DNA of 64,000 nucleotides, taken from contig JARLHI010000057.1 of assembly GCA_031292355.1 (NCBI GenBank), forward strand, positions 124,001 through 188,000, in the 5' to 3' direction. A model generated the notes under the pieces. That model saw only the letters and a program-made list of their open reading frames with translations. It was not told the DNA's origin and made no database searches. Both the position numbers and the translations under genes were made by a program. This document shows positions 1 through 9,326 of this stretch, one piece after another (within the stretch, counting starts at the first letter, position 1; every line of letters begins with the position of its first letter). This stretch comes from Candidatus Obscuribacterales bacterium (GTDB lineage Bacteria > Cyanobacteriota > Vampirovibrionia > Obscuribacterales > Obscuribacteraceae).

Positions 1-329
1 ATAACAGCCGAAGAAATACGATTTGGCGTGATATACGATTCCTGGAGATCCAGGTTTAAGTTGGGTAAATACTGAGTTTTAGCCAGTTTTACGTTAGCCT
101 TTGCCGCTCGCAATTTGAAAACTTTCGCCGAAATCTCAGGATAATTGCGCAACGCAATTTCGACAGCATCTTTGATAGTCAGCGCGTGCGTAGGTTGAAT
201 CGGTTGAAATTGAACATCTGGCACTTCCACTTCTCGCCCAGCAGCCAAAGCGCCTGCACAAAACTGCAGCCCCAAAAACAGCGCCAGAAAAATAGATTTT
301 AAGTTTTTGGCGCTGGCCGGCGCAAACAT
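1..329 (-). CDS. TolC-like outer membrane efflux protein, N-terminal part (runs off the window)
   Basis: Only the first 109 codons are inside the window; the gene continues past base 1. Translation from the ATG at 329 gives a signal peptide (KSIFLALFLGLQFCAGALAA, residues 10-29) and then LTIKDAVEIALRNYPEISA, the opening of the outer membrane efflux protein (TolC/OEP) fold, where an ALxxNP-type helix begins the alpha-hairpin. A following segment (KLAKTQYLPNLNLDLQ) fits the periplasmic coiled coil leading to the first beta strands. Proteins of this family form the outer membrane channel of tripartite pumps or type I secretion. An in-frame GTG lies seven codons upstream and could be used instead. 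No pump partner is visible. The family call is fairly sure; the substrate is unknown. Confidence 0.7.
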   Translation of the reverse strand, partial: MFAPASAKNLKSIFLALFLGLQFCAGALAAGREVEVPDVQFQPIQPTHALTIKDAVEIALRNYPEISAKVFKLRAAKANVKLAKTQYLPNLNLDLQESYITPNRISSAV

Positions 330-502
330 CAAGGTGACCCGGAAAGACACATTCAAGCAATAGGAGTTGCAGGGCGAAGTTAGTCGTCCCAGCCACATAG
401 TACGAGGTTTTGGGGTGATTGCGACTTGGACAATTTTAAGCTTAAGTTCAGCCGCACTCAAGAGCGTGAATCACTTATGATTTAAACAATGGTCAAAATC
501 GT

Positions 503-519
503 TTCAAAGCCGCTTTGAA
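503..519. promoter_or_regulatory. Perfect 17-bp inverted repeat upstream of the charged exported protein
   Basis: TTCAAAGC-C-GCTTTGAA reads the same on both strands around a central C. It ends four bases before one possible ATG (523) and 30 bases before the better ATG (550), in the spacer between the divergent TolC-like and exported-protein genes. It could be an operator, or a hairpin in the message leader. No regulator is encoded next to it. Confidence 0.4.
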
Positions 520-549
520 GACATGCGATGTAGTTTTTCAAGAGCAAAA

Positions 550-1287
550 ATGTTGGCATTCGACAATAAAAAAACACAGACGCAAAAGTTGCCATTTTTT
601 ATCGCATGGCAGTTTTTGGCTCTATTCTTCATCCAACTTACCCTTGGAGCTATAGTTTTGCCAGCGGCCTTGGCGCAAGCAAATTTCGACAACGATGCTT
701 ACGCAACGCTGCTTGAGGATGAAGATAAAAGAATCAAAGATCTCAGAAAAAAACGACTCCAGCGTGATGCAGATTTACTCAAGGAAGAAGCTGAAGCAAA
801 AAAGTCTGACGACTTGCGAAAGAAGCGACCGCTCTTCGGCAGCAGAAATGTAGATGGTGATGATGGCGATGACAGCGATGATAGTGATGAAAATAAGAAC
901 AAAATATTTGAAAGCAGCGTAAAGAAACGCGATCGTGACCGTCAGTTGCACGTAACTCTGAGGTTGGATGTCGACGATGATGACCAGCTGGATTCTATGA
1001 AACCTGACCCAACCAAGAAAAAAGACGAAAAAGAAGACGAGAAAGCCAAAGCTGAAAAAGAACGCGAAGAAGATAAAGAGCTTGCAAAAAGGCGCGAAGA
1101 ACGTAAAGAGGCCTTTGACGATCTAACAGACAAACCGTACTTCGCCATGGACTGGGTGCCATCGGCTCCCGATGCTACAAGCAACGGAGGCTTCGGTCTT
1201 CTTGATGGAAACGGTCGTCCCGTCCCGTATCACTTAAATGGCCACCCAAATTTGCAACGCGGGATGCCTTGGGATTTAGACGATTAA
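550..1287 (+). CDS. Exported highly charged hypothetical protein
   Basis: I do not recognise a family. From the ATG at 550 the protein has 245 residues. It starts with a polar segment, a long hydrophobic signal sequence (about residues 14-43, ending PAALAQA), then a strongly charged Lys/Glu/Asp-rich body with runs such as DGDDGDDSDDSDENK and EREEDKELAKRREERKEA, likely helical or disordered. The C-terminal 50 residues are less charged, with Gly, Pro and Asn. The start at 550 is preferred because AAGAG lies a good distance upstream; an in-frame ATG at 523 would abut a 17-bp palindrome and lacks a good ribosome site. The 3' end overlaps the convergent TPR gene by four bases. Function unknown; probably periplasmic or cell-surface. 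Confidence 0.6.
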   Translation: MLAFDNKKTQTQKLPFFIAWQFLALFFIQLTLGAIVLPAALAQANFDNDAYATLLEDEDKRIKDLRKKRLQRDADLLKEEAEAKKSDDLRKKRPLFGSRNVDGDDGDDSDDSDENKNKIFESSVKKRDRDRQLHVTLRLDVDDDDQLDSMKPDPTKKKDEKEDEKAKAEKEREEDKELAKRREERKEAFDDLTDKPYFAMDWVPSAPDATSNGGFGLLDGNGRPVPYHLNGHPNLQRGMPWDLDD

Positions 1288-2813
1288 GGCACAGACAAAG
1301 CAGCCCGCCTCGCTAAATTGTGGTCATTGATTGCTGCCGAAGCAGCTTCGTATTTTTTCGCCGTTTCTACATTATTCTGGCTGCGCAAAAGTCTTGCATA
1401 ATCGTACAAACATGAAGCCGTTATGGCACTTCGGTCTCCGCAGGCATTAGCGGTAGCTGTTAGCGCCCAGGCATAGATTTTGGCTGCCTGATCCAAATTG
1501 CCAGCAGAATAATAAAGCAGTGCGAGGTAATTCAATCTCAAAGCGACCTCCATTTTCTGCACACCAATAGGAACTGGTTTAAGTGAAGCAAGAATCTCAT
1601 TTACATCGCGGCTACTTTCGAGACTTGAAGTGGAAGTAGAATCAATTGCACTCAACATTGTTTCAGCGCGTTTAACCATCAAAGGATCGGCACCGTAAGC
1701 ATTTTTATAAATACTCAATGCCCGCTCAAGTAACGGTTTGGCTTCGGGCAATCTCTTTTCGGATATATAGACGTAAGCAAGTCCCGTCAAATCCCTTGCA
1801 GTGCTTGGATGATTGGGTCCCAAACTATCTAAATCGGTGGCGATCATCCGCTCATAGAATTCCTCACGCTGCTTGTTGATGCGCGCAAGTGTTGCATCCT
1901 TACTGGAGGCAGAAGATGCAGCGGTGACTACTTTTTCAATGGGGATTGTTTTCTGTTGTATATCAAGAACTTTGTCAAATTGGGATGCAGTTGGCTCATT
2001 CTTGCGCAAATCCTGTGTCTTTCCGCTTATGGGATCAATGACATTGAGCGAAACGCTCTTGTTCCACTGCGATGTGTCAACGCTTTTTGTTCGTGAATAA
2101 CTTTCAATTGTGTCTTTCAAAAGCTCTTTCTGCAATGCAGAAGAAAGTATTCGGTGACTCTCGTTAGCTTTGACAATGATGTCGATGTAGTCACTGAGAA
2201 GACCTTCCAGAAATAAATCATCGGGAATCTGGCTGATGCTCATCGTCGTAGTCAAAGACTGATCGTACCAGCTCTCTGTTTGACCAATCACATGTGTTTG
2301 AGCACAAGCCTGACCAAGTAAACGTGTTACTAGAGCATAAGCAAAAGTGCCAGTCTGCCCGTTTTCCTTTATTACCGCAAGCGCTTGCTCGTAATATTTG
2401 ATTGCATTTTCATACTGCCCATCGAGGTAGTGAATTTGCCCCAAAGATTCTAAAGTCGGCAACAATTCAATGCTTGAATCACCATGAGCCTTCTTCAACA
2501 TATGCAACGACTTTTTATATTTTGGCAGAGCTTCTTGAGTGATGTCTTCTAGTTGCAAAACATTTGCCAGGCTCTCTAAACATAAAACCCTGTCATCAAC
2601 GTTGACGCTTCGATCTCTTTTGCTCTCTTTGACTGCTTGCTCGAAGCAGCCTTGTGCTTGCTCCAGTTCTCGCAACTGTAATCTTCGCTTGCCTTCCTCA
2701 AGAGCCTGACGCCAGACGCTCTCATCACCCGATGCGTATTGATTGGAAAAAATCAAAGCGATCAAAGCCGTCAAGACAGCAGTATGTTTTTTAGTGTTTT
2801 CTATTTTGCTCAT
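1284..2813 (-). CDS. Exported TPR-repeat protein
   Basis: About 509 residues from the ATG at 2813. A signal peptide (HTAVLTALIALIFSNQYASG) is followed by tetratricopeptide repeats. Clear units include LPTLESLGQIHYLDGQYENA followed by IKYYEQALAVI, ARDLTGLAYVYISEKRLPEA followed by KPLLERALSIY, and LNYLALLYYSAGNLDQAAKI. They lie in an N-terminal block (about 50-180) and a C-terminal block (about 330-500), separated by a less ordered segment. The pattern resembles kinesin-light-chain-type TPRs, which act as protein-binding scaffolds. The start codon overlaps the stop of the upstream CstA-type gene (TGATG), so the two are probably translationally coupled. An in-frame GTG at 2822 is an alternative start. 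Function beyond protein binding cannot be deduced. Confidence 0.75.
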   Translation of the reverse strand: MSKIENTKKHTAVLTALIALIFSNQYASGDESVWRQALEEGKRRLQLRELEQAQGCFEQAVKESKRDRSVNVDDRVLCLESLANVLQLEDITQEALPKYKKSLHMLKKAHGDSSIELLPTLESLGQIHYLDGQYENAIKYYEQALAVIKENGQTGTFAYALVTRLLGQACAQTHVIGQTESWYDQSLTTTMSISQIPDDLFLEGLLSDYIDIIVKANESHRILSSALQKELLKDTIESYSRTKSVDTSQWNKSVSLNVIDPISGKTQDLRKNEPTASQFDKVLDIQQKTIPIEKVVTAASSASSKDATLARINKQREEFYERMIATDLDSLGPNHPSTARDLTGLAYVYISEKRLPEAKPLLERALSIYKNAYGADPLMVKRAETMLSAIDSTSTSSLESSRDVNEILASLKPVPIGVQKMEVALRLNYLALLYYSAGNLDQAAKIYAWALTATANACGDRSAITASCLYDYARLLRSQNNVETAKKYEAASAAINDHNLARRAALSVP

Positions 2814-4891
2814 CAGCAGCACCGCATCGGTGGTTTATCAGAAGATTCGCAGCTGGTTACATCTGGATCGATCTTAGCAGTGAACCATGCTCTGACCGAC
2901 TCGAAGACAACGATAGCGACCAGCACCATAAAAACACCACCCAATGTTGCGTCAAGATAATCGTTGAAAATCAACACATTTGTAGTTTTCAACTCAACTG
3001 GTGTGAGCGCCCCCTGGGCTATCTTCAGCGCAAGAGAATTGGCATGGGCAAGAAATCCGAGCTTTACGTCAGTAGAAAAAATCTTTTCAATGCCAGCCGT
3101 AAATGTGACAGCTAACAACCACAACAACGGCGCAATCGTCACCCAGGCGTAACGTCTTTTCCCCATTCTGATGATGACGGTTGTACCAATCGAGAGTGCA
3201 ACTACAGACAATAACTGATTGGCAATGCCAAACAGCGGCCACAAACTGTTAATGCCGCCCAGGGGATCGATGACTCCTTGATAAAGAAAGTATCCCCAAC
3301 CGGCAACGACTAGAGCAGAACTGAGAATAATCGCCGGATACCAGTTGGTTTCACCGAGCCTCGACCAGCCGAGGGCCAGAAAATCTTGCAACAGAAACCG
3401 CCCCACTCGGGTGCCGGCATCAAGACAAGTGAGAATAAAGAGCGCCTCGAACATGATAGCGAAGTGATACCAGAAAGCAATATCAAGGGCACCACCTAAG
3501 CCACTATATTTGATCACCTTTGAAAATATATGAGCCATGCCGACGGCAAGCGTCGGTCCACCACCAGTGCGGCCTAGCAGTGTGGTCTCACCAACATCTT
3601 TTGAGAGTTTGACGACCTCGTCAGGTGTAACTGGATAGCCCCAGTTTGTAATGGTGGTCGTTGCCTGAACTACTTCGGTACCAACGACTCCTTTTGGACT
3701 GTTAATGGCAAAATAAATTCCAGGACTGATACTACATGCGGCTATGACGGCCATAATAGCAACCGTCGCTTCACACAACATCGAGCCATAACCAATCGGA
3801 CGAGCATGCGTTTCTCGCCAGATCATCTTGGGAGTAGTACCTGACGCAACTAGAGCATGGAATCCAGAGATAGCACCACAGGCAATGGTAATAAAGCAAA
3901 ACGGAAAAATCGTGCCAGAGAATAAAGGTCCATGACCATTGGTAAATATGGTCAATCTGGGCATCTGCAAATTGGGGTGCAAAATAACGATACCCAGGGC
4001 AAGAAGAACGATGATGCCGATTTTTAGGTAAGCTGACAGATAATCGCGGGGAGCAAGAAGAACCCAAACAGGAAGAACGGATGCAACAAAACCATAAACC
4101 ATAATTGCAATGGACAATTGCTCCCCGGTCAACGTAAAGATGGGTCCAAGGGTCGGGTCTGCAGCGATGAACTGTCCGCCGTAGACTGCCGCTATCGTCA
4201 GCAAAACGCCGATAAGGGAACCTTCACCGATGCGACCTGGTCGCAACAAACGCATATAAAATCCAACAAACAGAGCAATTGGAATCGTCATGAAAAGCGT
4301 AAATACGCCCCATGGACTGGATTTCAACGCATTTACGATGACGACGGCAAGCACCGCCATCAGTATCATCATAATTAGCAAAATTGCAGTCAGCGCCACT
4401 TTACCAGCAGTTGGGCTGACCGCATCGCTGGCCATTTTGCCGAGCGATTGCCCATTCCGTCTCATCGAAGCACACAGAATGACAAAATCTTGAACGGCAC
4501 CAGCGAGGCTTACACCGATGATAATCCACAAAGTGCCAGGCAAAAAACCAAATTGAGCGGCGAGAATTGGTCCAACAAGTGGACCGGCTCCAGCGATAGC
4601 AGCAAAATGATGACCAAATAAAACCCATTTATGGGTGGGCACGAAATCTTTGCCATCATCGACTTTCACAGCAGGCGTTTGATTGTAATCATTGAGTTCA
4701 AAAACCTTTTCGGCTATGAACTTACTGTAAAACCGGTAAGCAACAGAAAATGTGCAAATGGCAGCAGTCAAAATCCAGACAGCATTGACCGGCTCATTCG
4801 ATGAAATAGCAATGGTACTTAAAGCGAAGGCACCAAGCAACGCGACGCTAGACCAGAGCCCTATCGAAAAAATAGTTTTGGAGTTCTTCAT
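2813..4891 (-). CDS. cstA: CstA-family carbon starvation / peptide or pyruvate transporter
   Basis: A 692-residue polytopic membrane protein, close to the usual length of CstA (about 700). The family signature [20 protein letters not shown] is present near residue 90, followed by many hydrophobic segments and the conserved [18 protein letters not shown] region. CstA/BtsT proteins import peptides or pyruvate during carbon limitation. Neighbours support a nutrient-scavenging role: a concentrative nucleoside transporter lies 28 bases upstream on the same strand, and an exported TPR protein overlaps the 3' end. Start chosen at the ATG at 4891, with AAGGA just upstream. The C-terminus is polar and ends in two cysteines. 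The family is certain; the substrate is inferred from relatives. Confidence 0.9.
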   Translation of the reverse strand: MKNSKTIFSIGLWSSVALLGAFALSTIAISSNEPVNAVWILTAAICTFSVAYRFYSKFIAEKVFELNDYNQTPAVKVDDGKDFVPTHKWVLFGHHFAAIAGAGPLVGPILAAQFGFLPGTLWIIIGVSLAGAVQDFVILCASMRRNGQSLGKMASDAVSPTAGKVALTAILLIMMILMAVLAVVIVNALKSSPWGVFTLFMTIPIALFVGFYMRLLRPGRIGEGSLIGVLLTIAAVYGGQFIAADPTLGPIFTLTGEQLSIAIMVYGFVASVLPVWVLLAPRDYLSAYLKIGIIVLLALGIVILHPNLQMPRLTIFTNGHGPLFSGTIFPFCFITIACGAISGFHALVASGTTPKMIWRETHARPIGYGSMLCEATVAIMAVIAACSISPGIYFAINSPKGVVGTEVVQATTTITNWGYPVTPDEVVKLSKDVGETTLLGRTGGGPTLAVGMAHIFSKVIKYSGLGGALDIAFWYHFAIMFEALFILTCLDAGTRVGRFLLQDFLALGWSRLGETNWYPAIILSSALVVAGWGYFLYQGVIDPLGGINSLWPLFGIANQLLSVVALSIGTTVIIRMGKRRYAWVTIAPLLWLLAVTFTAGIEKIFSTDVKLGFLAHANSLALKIAQGALTPVELKTTNVLIFNDYLDATLGGVFMVLVAIVVFESVRAWFTAKIDPDVTSCESSDKPPMRCC

Positions 4892-4919
4892 TCCTTGATT
4901 TTCTCTGAATTTTTCTCTA

Positions 4920-6230
4920 CTAAAGTGTCAGCAAACCAGCAAGAGTCGCTGAAAGATAACTTGCCATAGTGCCGCAAATAAGCGCTTTAACGCCCAGTTT
5001 AGCTAGATCCTGGCGGCGCGAAGGAGCGATTTCGCCGATGCCACCAACTTGAATGGCAATCGAGCTGATATTTGCAAAACCACACAAAGCAAAAGTGGCA
5101 ATCGTTTCTGCTTGTTTTGAAAGCAGATGATTCGGTGTTTTGATGATCGCGGCGAGATCAGAAAAGGCAACAAATTCGTTGAGCACAATTTTTTCACCAA
5201 GCAATCCACCAACGGTGTGCACATCGGCAATAGGCACTCCCATTAAATATGCTACCGGCGCAAAGCAAGCACCAAAGATATCCTTTAAACGCAAGTCGGC
5301 AAAATTCAAACCAATCTGGCTTGCGTTCAAGCCCATGCTAAAGAGCTGCCTTCCCACCAGCGATACAAAAGAATCGGCCAAAGCAACGAGCGCAATGAAA
5401 GCAATGAGCATCGCTACGACATTGAGTCCGATGCGCAATCCGTCAGAGGCGCCGTGGGCTGCAGCATCGATTAAGTTGGCGTTCGTTGTTTTGATTTCAA
5501 TTTTAACTGTGCCTTTGGTTTTCGATTCTTCGGTTTCTGGCCACACTATTTTTGAGATTACGAGAGCGCCTGGAGCAGCCATGATGCTGGCCGTGAGCAA
5601 GTATGAAGCTTTGATACCAAAGCCAATATAGACAGCAAGAACACCACCAGCCACACAAGCCATCGAACCGGTCATGGAAGCCAGCAATTCAGACATGGTC
5701 ATAGAAGGCACATAAGGACGAATCAGTAATTGAGCCTCGACTTGTCCCACGAAAACACTCGCGGCGTTTGATAGAGCTTCACCGCCACTTGCCCCCATCA
5801 AAACAGCAACTACTTTTGCTACTACCTGAACGAGCCGTTGCATAATGCCTAGATAGTAAGAAATGCTCACGAGGCTAGAGACAAAAATGATTGTGGGCAC
5901 CACACGGAAGGCAAATATATAGCCTGCGCCATCACCAAAAACGCGAACAAGTGTTTCTGGATTTTTGGCCAACGGACCAAAGACAAAACCAGCTCCTTGA
6001 TCAGAAAATCCAAGAAGTTGAGTAATGCCATCGCCCACCAGGCGAAAAAGCTGTTGTCCGAATTCAACTCGCAAAACGAAAATGGCCATCACTAGCTGGA
6101 TGACAAGTCCCGATATAACCAGGCGTTTATTAATAGCTTTACGATTGTTGGACATCAAAAAAGCCAGACCAAGAATGGCCGCAAAGCCCAACAGACCTAC
6201 GTACTTAGAGGTAGGAAGCATCGGATACAA
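4920..6230 (-). CDS. nupC: Concentrative nucleoside transporter (NupC/CNT family)
   Basis: 436 residues with the CNT layout: three N-terminal membrane helices, a gate region ([20 protein letters not shown] and the following [18 protein letters not shown]), then the core with [20 protein letters not shown] and, near the C-terminus, [19 protein letters not shown]. These match the conserved nucleoside- and ion-binding segments (GQxEAxLLIxPY and CGFANxxSIxIQ). Such carriers import nucleosides with Na+ or H+. It is followed closely by the CstA-type gene on the same strand, so the two probably share a transcript. ATG at 6230 is used; an in-frame ATG three codons later is possible. Family assignment is firm, ion and substrate preference not. 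Confidence 0.92.
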   Translation of the reverse strand: MYPMLPTSKYVGLLGFAAILGLAFLMSNNRKAINKRLVISGLVIQLVMAIFVLRVEFGQQLFRLVGDGITQLLGFSDQGAGFVFGPLAKNPETLVRVFGDGAGYIFAFRVVPTIIFVSSLVSISYYLGIMQRLVQVVAKVVAVLMGASGGEALSNAASVFVGQVEAQLLIRPYVPSMTMSELLASMTGSMACVAGGVLAVYIGFGIKASYLLTASIMAAPGALVISKIVWPETEESKTKGTVKIEIKTTNANLIDAAAHGASDGLRIGLNVVAMLIAFIALVALADSFVSLVGRQLFSMGLNASQIGLNFADLRLKDIFGACFAPVAYLMGVPIADVHTVGGLLGEKIVLNEFVAFSDLAAIIKTPNHLLSKQAETIATFALCGFANISSIAIQVGGIGEIAPSRRQDLAKLGVKALICGTMASYLSATLAGLLTL

Positions 6231-6276
6231 CTCCGCATTATATTTGCAAATTGTGTTGCAAAAGATCTGCTCTAGT

Positions 6277-6678
6277 TTATTCGTTCGCCTTCACTAAATC
6301 TACGCCAATGTACTCTTCCAGTCGCACATCTATCGGTTTTGAGAAAGTTTTATACTTATCCTTTTTAACTTCCAGCAAATGACTACCTGGTTTTAGCCTG
6401 GTCAGCAAAACGCTGCCGTTTAAACCAGTCTTATTCTTCTGGTCGTCGGCTCCGGCAAGAGTGCCTATTAATTTGTTATCTACGAAAACCTGAGCGCCAA
6501 GCGCCTCATCGTCACCATTGACGATGACGTTGTCGACAGGCTTTTGAGCACCCCAGGTTTCGACGAACAAAACAGCGAGCACGAAAAAGAGGATGCCCAA
6601 CCAACTGCGGTTGGCGGCTGACTGCCTAAAACCACGACTGTCTCCAGCCTGGATGGAATTCTTGGACTCGTCGGTCAT
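6277..6678 (-). CDS. Membrane-anchored PEGA-like domain protein
   Basis: 133 residues: a polar N-terminus, one membrane helix (SWLGILFFVLAVLFVETWGA, about 25-45), then a small beta-rich domain. Segments QVFVDNKLIGTLAG and LKPGSHLLEVKKDKYKTF follow the pattern of PEGA domains (surface or envelope beta-sandwich modules named for a PxGxH-type turn). Its ATG overlaps the stop codon of the class A penicillin-binding protein gene (ATGA), so translation is very likely coupled and a role in the cell envelope near the peptidoglycan synthase is plausible. It ends in a short acidic/basic tail. The PEGA assignment is a motif-level inference. Confidence 0.6.
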   Translation of the reverse strand: MTDESKNSIQAGDSRGFRQSAANRSWLGILFFVLAVLFVETWGAQKPVDNVIVNGDDEALGAQVFVDNKLIGTLAGADDQKNKTGLNGSVLLTRLKPGSHLLEVKKDKYKTFSKPIDVRLEEYIGVDLVKANE

Positions 6679-9212
6679 GGCGTCTGAGCACCAGAGGCTG
6701 GCGCATTCGCAGGAACGTAAGCAGGCGCATATTTACTTTGCTGTACAGCCGGATACAAACGACCGGCGCGCGCGACTGCTCCTGATTGGGCAGGGGCTCG
6801 GCTCACAGAATTAGCTGAACTGACATTTGGTTCAACAGGCGCGTTGTTCATATTCATCATAATTGTGCTGCTAGAGGGGGCAGCTCGAGGCGCTGGAGTC
6901 GGCGCAAAAAGCGGTGTGGGAATTTTTGCAGCTGGAGCTGCTGCTGGAATGAAGTCGCTAGATGGAGTCGTTCTTGCTGGCGCAGGCATTGGCATGGCTG
7001 GAGATGGCGCGAAGCTTGAATTTGTATTGTCTTTAAACTCTTTGACGTTTCCATTCGTGCCAGCAGTGGAAGCCGGAGCATAAATAGACTCACCATTTCT
7101 TTCAATCTCAGCACTTCGATTTTTGTCTTCTTGAGGCGATTGCTTACGCAATTCCACAACACCTGAACCAACAGGCACTGCCACCGGTGGTGGTTCGTTC
7201 GGTTTGACCTCTGAGTTCTCAGGCACCACGGGCGATGTCGGATTCAAAGGTGGATAGACAGCAACCTGACCATCCTTTAAAACCGGCTCAGACTTCTGGT
7301 CTGCATTTTCTGGCGCAGTCTTGGTCGGTGGTACAAAAGTGCCGGGAGGAGTTGGATGAACCAAATAATACTGGGTCGCAAAATCTCTCCAGATTTTAGC
7401 CATTACGTCACCACCTGTGACATGCTGCCCAGGAATCGGCAAATTCTCGTCGTTACCGCCCCAGATAGCGGTGCACATATCAGGGGTGTAGCCGACGAAC
7501 CAGATGTCCTTAGCTGCGTCTGCCGTTCCTGTTTTTCCGGCGACCGGTCGATCAGCCAGTTTCGCTTGAGTACCGGTGCCGTATTTAACGGTGTCTTGCA
7601 TCATATCGACGAGCCTGGCGACTGGCTCAACTGGAAAAACCTTGTCTGCTTTGGATTCAAAAACTTCAATTACTTGACCGCGATTATTTTGAATTTGTCG
7701 AATCATTTGCGGTTTGATCGCGATGCCCATGCGCGAAAATGTGGCATAAGCACCGGCCATCTCCAAAGGAGTGACCGCAGAGCTACCAAGGGCGAGTGAC
7801 AAATTCGGCTCCAGCTTGGTTGTGATACCAGCTTGACGGGCGGTTTCAACGACACTGTCGATACCAACTAACTGGGCAATTCGCACTGAAACAACGTTGC
7901 GCGATAGAGCCAGAGCCTTGCGCAAAGGGATACGTCCATAGAATTTATGATCGAAATTCTTCGGCGCATAATCAGGCAGACCATAAGGTTGATGAATAAC
8001 CAAAGGCTTATCATCCACCATCGAATCTTGAGCCAATTTATTCTGCAAAAGAGCGGTCAGATAAACGAATGGCTTAAAAGATGAACCGGCAGTATGAGGA
8101 TTGGTGGCGCGATTAAATTGATGCTGCCAGAAATTTCCAACGCCGCCAACGAGAGCAAGAACGGCTCCATCAGGCACATTCACCGTAACAAGAGCGGCTT
8201 GCGAAACACCTTTTGGCGCCTTTTTCAAATCATCATTGAGCACTTTCTCAGCTGCATCTTGCACTTGCGGATCGAGATTGGTAAATACGCGCAATCCTTG
8301 CTGACGCATCTCCGACTGACTCATATGAGAGCGCAGTTGCTCGAGAACGGCTGTGACATAGTAAGGATATTTCTGTAAAGGGTTGCTGCCCTTTTTGAAA
8401 ACCAGCTTTTTAGCTTTAGACACGTTTGCCTGAGCTTGAGTGATATAGCCATATTCGACCATCTTATCGATGATTTCATGCTGTCTGTCAAAAGCTGCCT
8501 GGCGATTGGCGACGGTGCCAAGCTCAGATGGTGCTTTAACCAGACCAGCTAAAAATGCCGATTGCCCAAGGTTTAGTTCGGCCGCTGAGCAATCGAAATA
8601 TTTGGTGGCAGCCCGTTCGATACCGTAGGCGTTGTTACCGAAAAAAACTTGATTCAGATACATCTCAAGGATTTTTTCTTTGGAATAGCGACTTTCAATT
8701 TCCCAGGACATCAACCCTTCTTTAATTTTTCTGTCCATGGTGCGCTGAGCATCTGTGAAAAAGAGATTTTTCACAAGCTGCTGCGTAATCGTCGAGCCCC
8801 CCTCAACGACGTGCCCTTTCGTCAAATTAGCAATAGAGGCCCGACCGATACTGACAAAATTGATGCCGTGGTGCTCGTAAAAATGGTGGTCTTCAGCAGC
8901 GAGCATCGCTTGCTTCATCTGCAATGATATTTGCGTCAGAGGCACTACACGCCTATCTTGATCGCCTTCGACGACACAAATGAGATGGTCGTTTCGATCC
9001 AGTAATTGAATCGCTTCAATTGGTTCATAGCGCTCGACCATAGTCAGATCGGGCAGATCGTGTACATATTTCCAGGCCGATGCCACTCCATACCCGGTGC
9101 CAATCGCCAGAATTATGCAAAAAACTATAAATGTAGTTCTGAAAATGCCGCCCAGAGCCGAAGGCTGATTGCCTCGACGCTTTCGTTTTTCAGTTGAACG
9201 GCGGCTTGGCAA
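6675..9212 (-). CDS. mrcA: Class A penicillin-binding protein (PBP1A-type, bifunctional)
   Basis: 845 residues. A basic cytoplasmic start and one membrane helix (about 24-46) are followed by a GT51 glycosyltransferase domain with the catalytic motif AMLAAEDHHFYEHHG (Glu107) and GGSTITQQLVKN. The transpeptidase domain carries all three active-site motifs: SSFK (Ser377), SRN (437-439) and KTGT (560-563). It polymerises lipid II and cross-links peptidoglycan on the outer face of the inner membrane. Beyond about residue 620 lies a long Pro/Ala/Ser-rich, probably disordered tail, making the protein longer than many PBP1As. The start must be the TTG at 9212: an in-frame TAG lies five codons upstream and no ATG or GTG precedes the membrane helix. 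The next gene overlaps its stop codon. Confidence 0.95.
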   Translation of the reverse strand: MPSRRSTEKRKRRGNQPSALGGIFRTTFIVFCIILAIGTGYGVASAWKYVHDLPDLTMVERYEPIEAIQLLDRNDHLICVVEGDQDRRVVPLTQISLQMKQAMLAAEDHHFYEHHGINFVSIGRASIANLTKGHVVEGGSTITQQLVKNLFFTDAQRTMDRKIKEGLMSWEIESRYSKEKILEMYLNQVFFGNNAYGIERAATKYFDCSAAELNLGQSAFLAGLVKAPSELGTVANRQAAFDRQHEIIDKMVEYGYITQAQANVSKAKKLVFKKGSNPLQKYPYYVTAVLEQLRSHMSQSEMRQQGLRVFTNLDPQVQDAAEKVLNDDLKKAPKGVSQAALVTVNVPDGAVLALVGGVGNFWQHQFNRATNPHTAGSSFKPFVYLTALLQNKLAQDSMVDDKPLVIHQPYGLPDYAPKNFDHKFYGRIPLRKALALSRNVVSVRIAQLVGIDSVVETARQAGITTKLEPNLSLALGSSAVTPLEMAGAYATFSRMGIAIKPQMIRQIQNNRGQVIEVFESKADKVFPVEPVARLVDMMQDTVKYGTGTQAKLADRPVAGKTGTADAAKDIWFVGYTPDMCTAIWGGNDENLPIPGQHVTGGDVMAKIWRDFATQYYLVHPTPPGTFVPPTKTAPENADQKSEPVLKDGQVAVYPPLNPTSPVVPENSEVKPNEPPPVAVPVGSGVVELRKQSPQEDKNRSAEIERNGESIYAPASTAGTNGNVKEFKDNTNSSFAPSPAMPMPAPARTTPSSDFIPAAAPAAKIPTPLFAPTPAPRAAPSSSTIMMNMNNAPVEPNVSSANSVSRAPAQSGAVARAGRLYPAVQQSKYAPAYVPANAPASGAQTP

Positions 9213-9270
9213 GACGTATGGTCCCTATCTGGAAGGTGCTGCCCGGCGTAATTATATAACTATGGCTAAA

Positions 9271-9292
9271 GGGACGACCGTGAGGTCGCCCC
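9271..9292 (-). terminator. Hairpin after the Xer recombinase gene, possible weak terminator
   Basis: GGGACGACC-GTGA-GGTCGCCCC forms a nine-base stem with one mismatch. Read on the minus strand it follows the recombinase stop codon by about 35 bases and is followed by TTT only, so termination would be weak. It lies before the penicillin-binding protein gene. Confidence 0.4.
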
Positions 9293-9326
9293 TTGAAGCG
9301 GATTTTATTGTTGGACAAGTCGTTAA

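Noticed and set aside
136-396. Open frame of 86 codons on the minus strand
   Set aside because: Out of frame with the TolC-like reading frame, which has a signal peptide and family motif over the same bases.
7356-7799. Open frame of 147 codons on the plus strand
   Set aside because: Antisense to the transpeptidase domain of the penicillin-binding protein.
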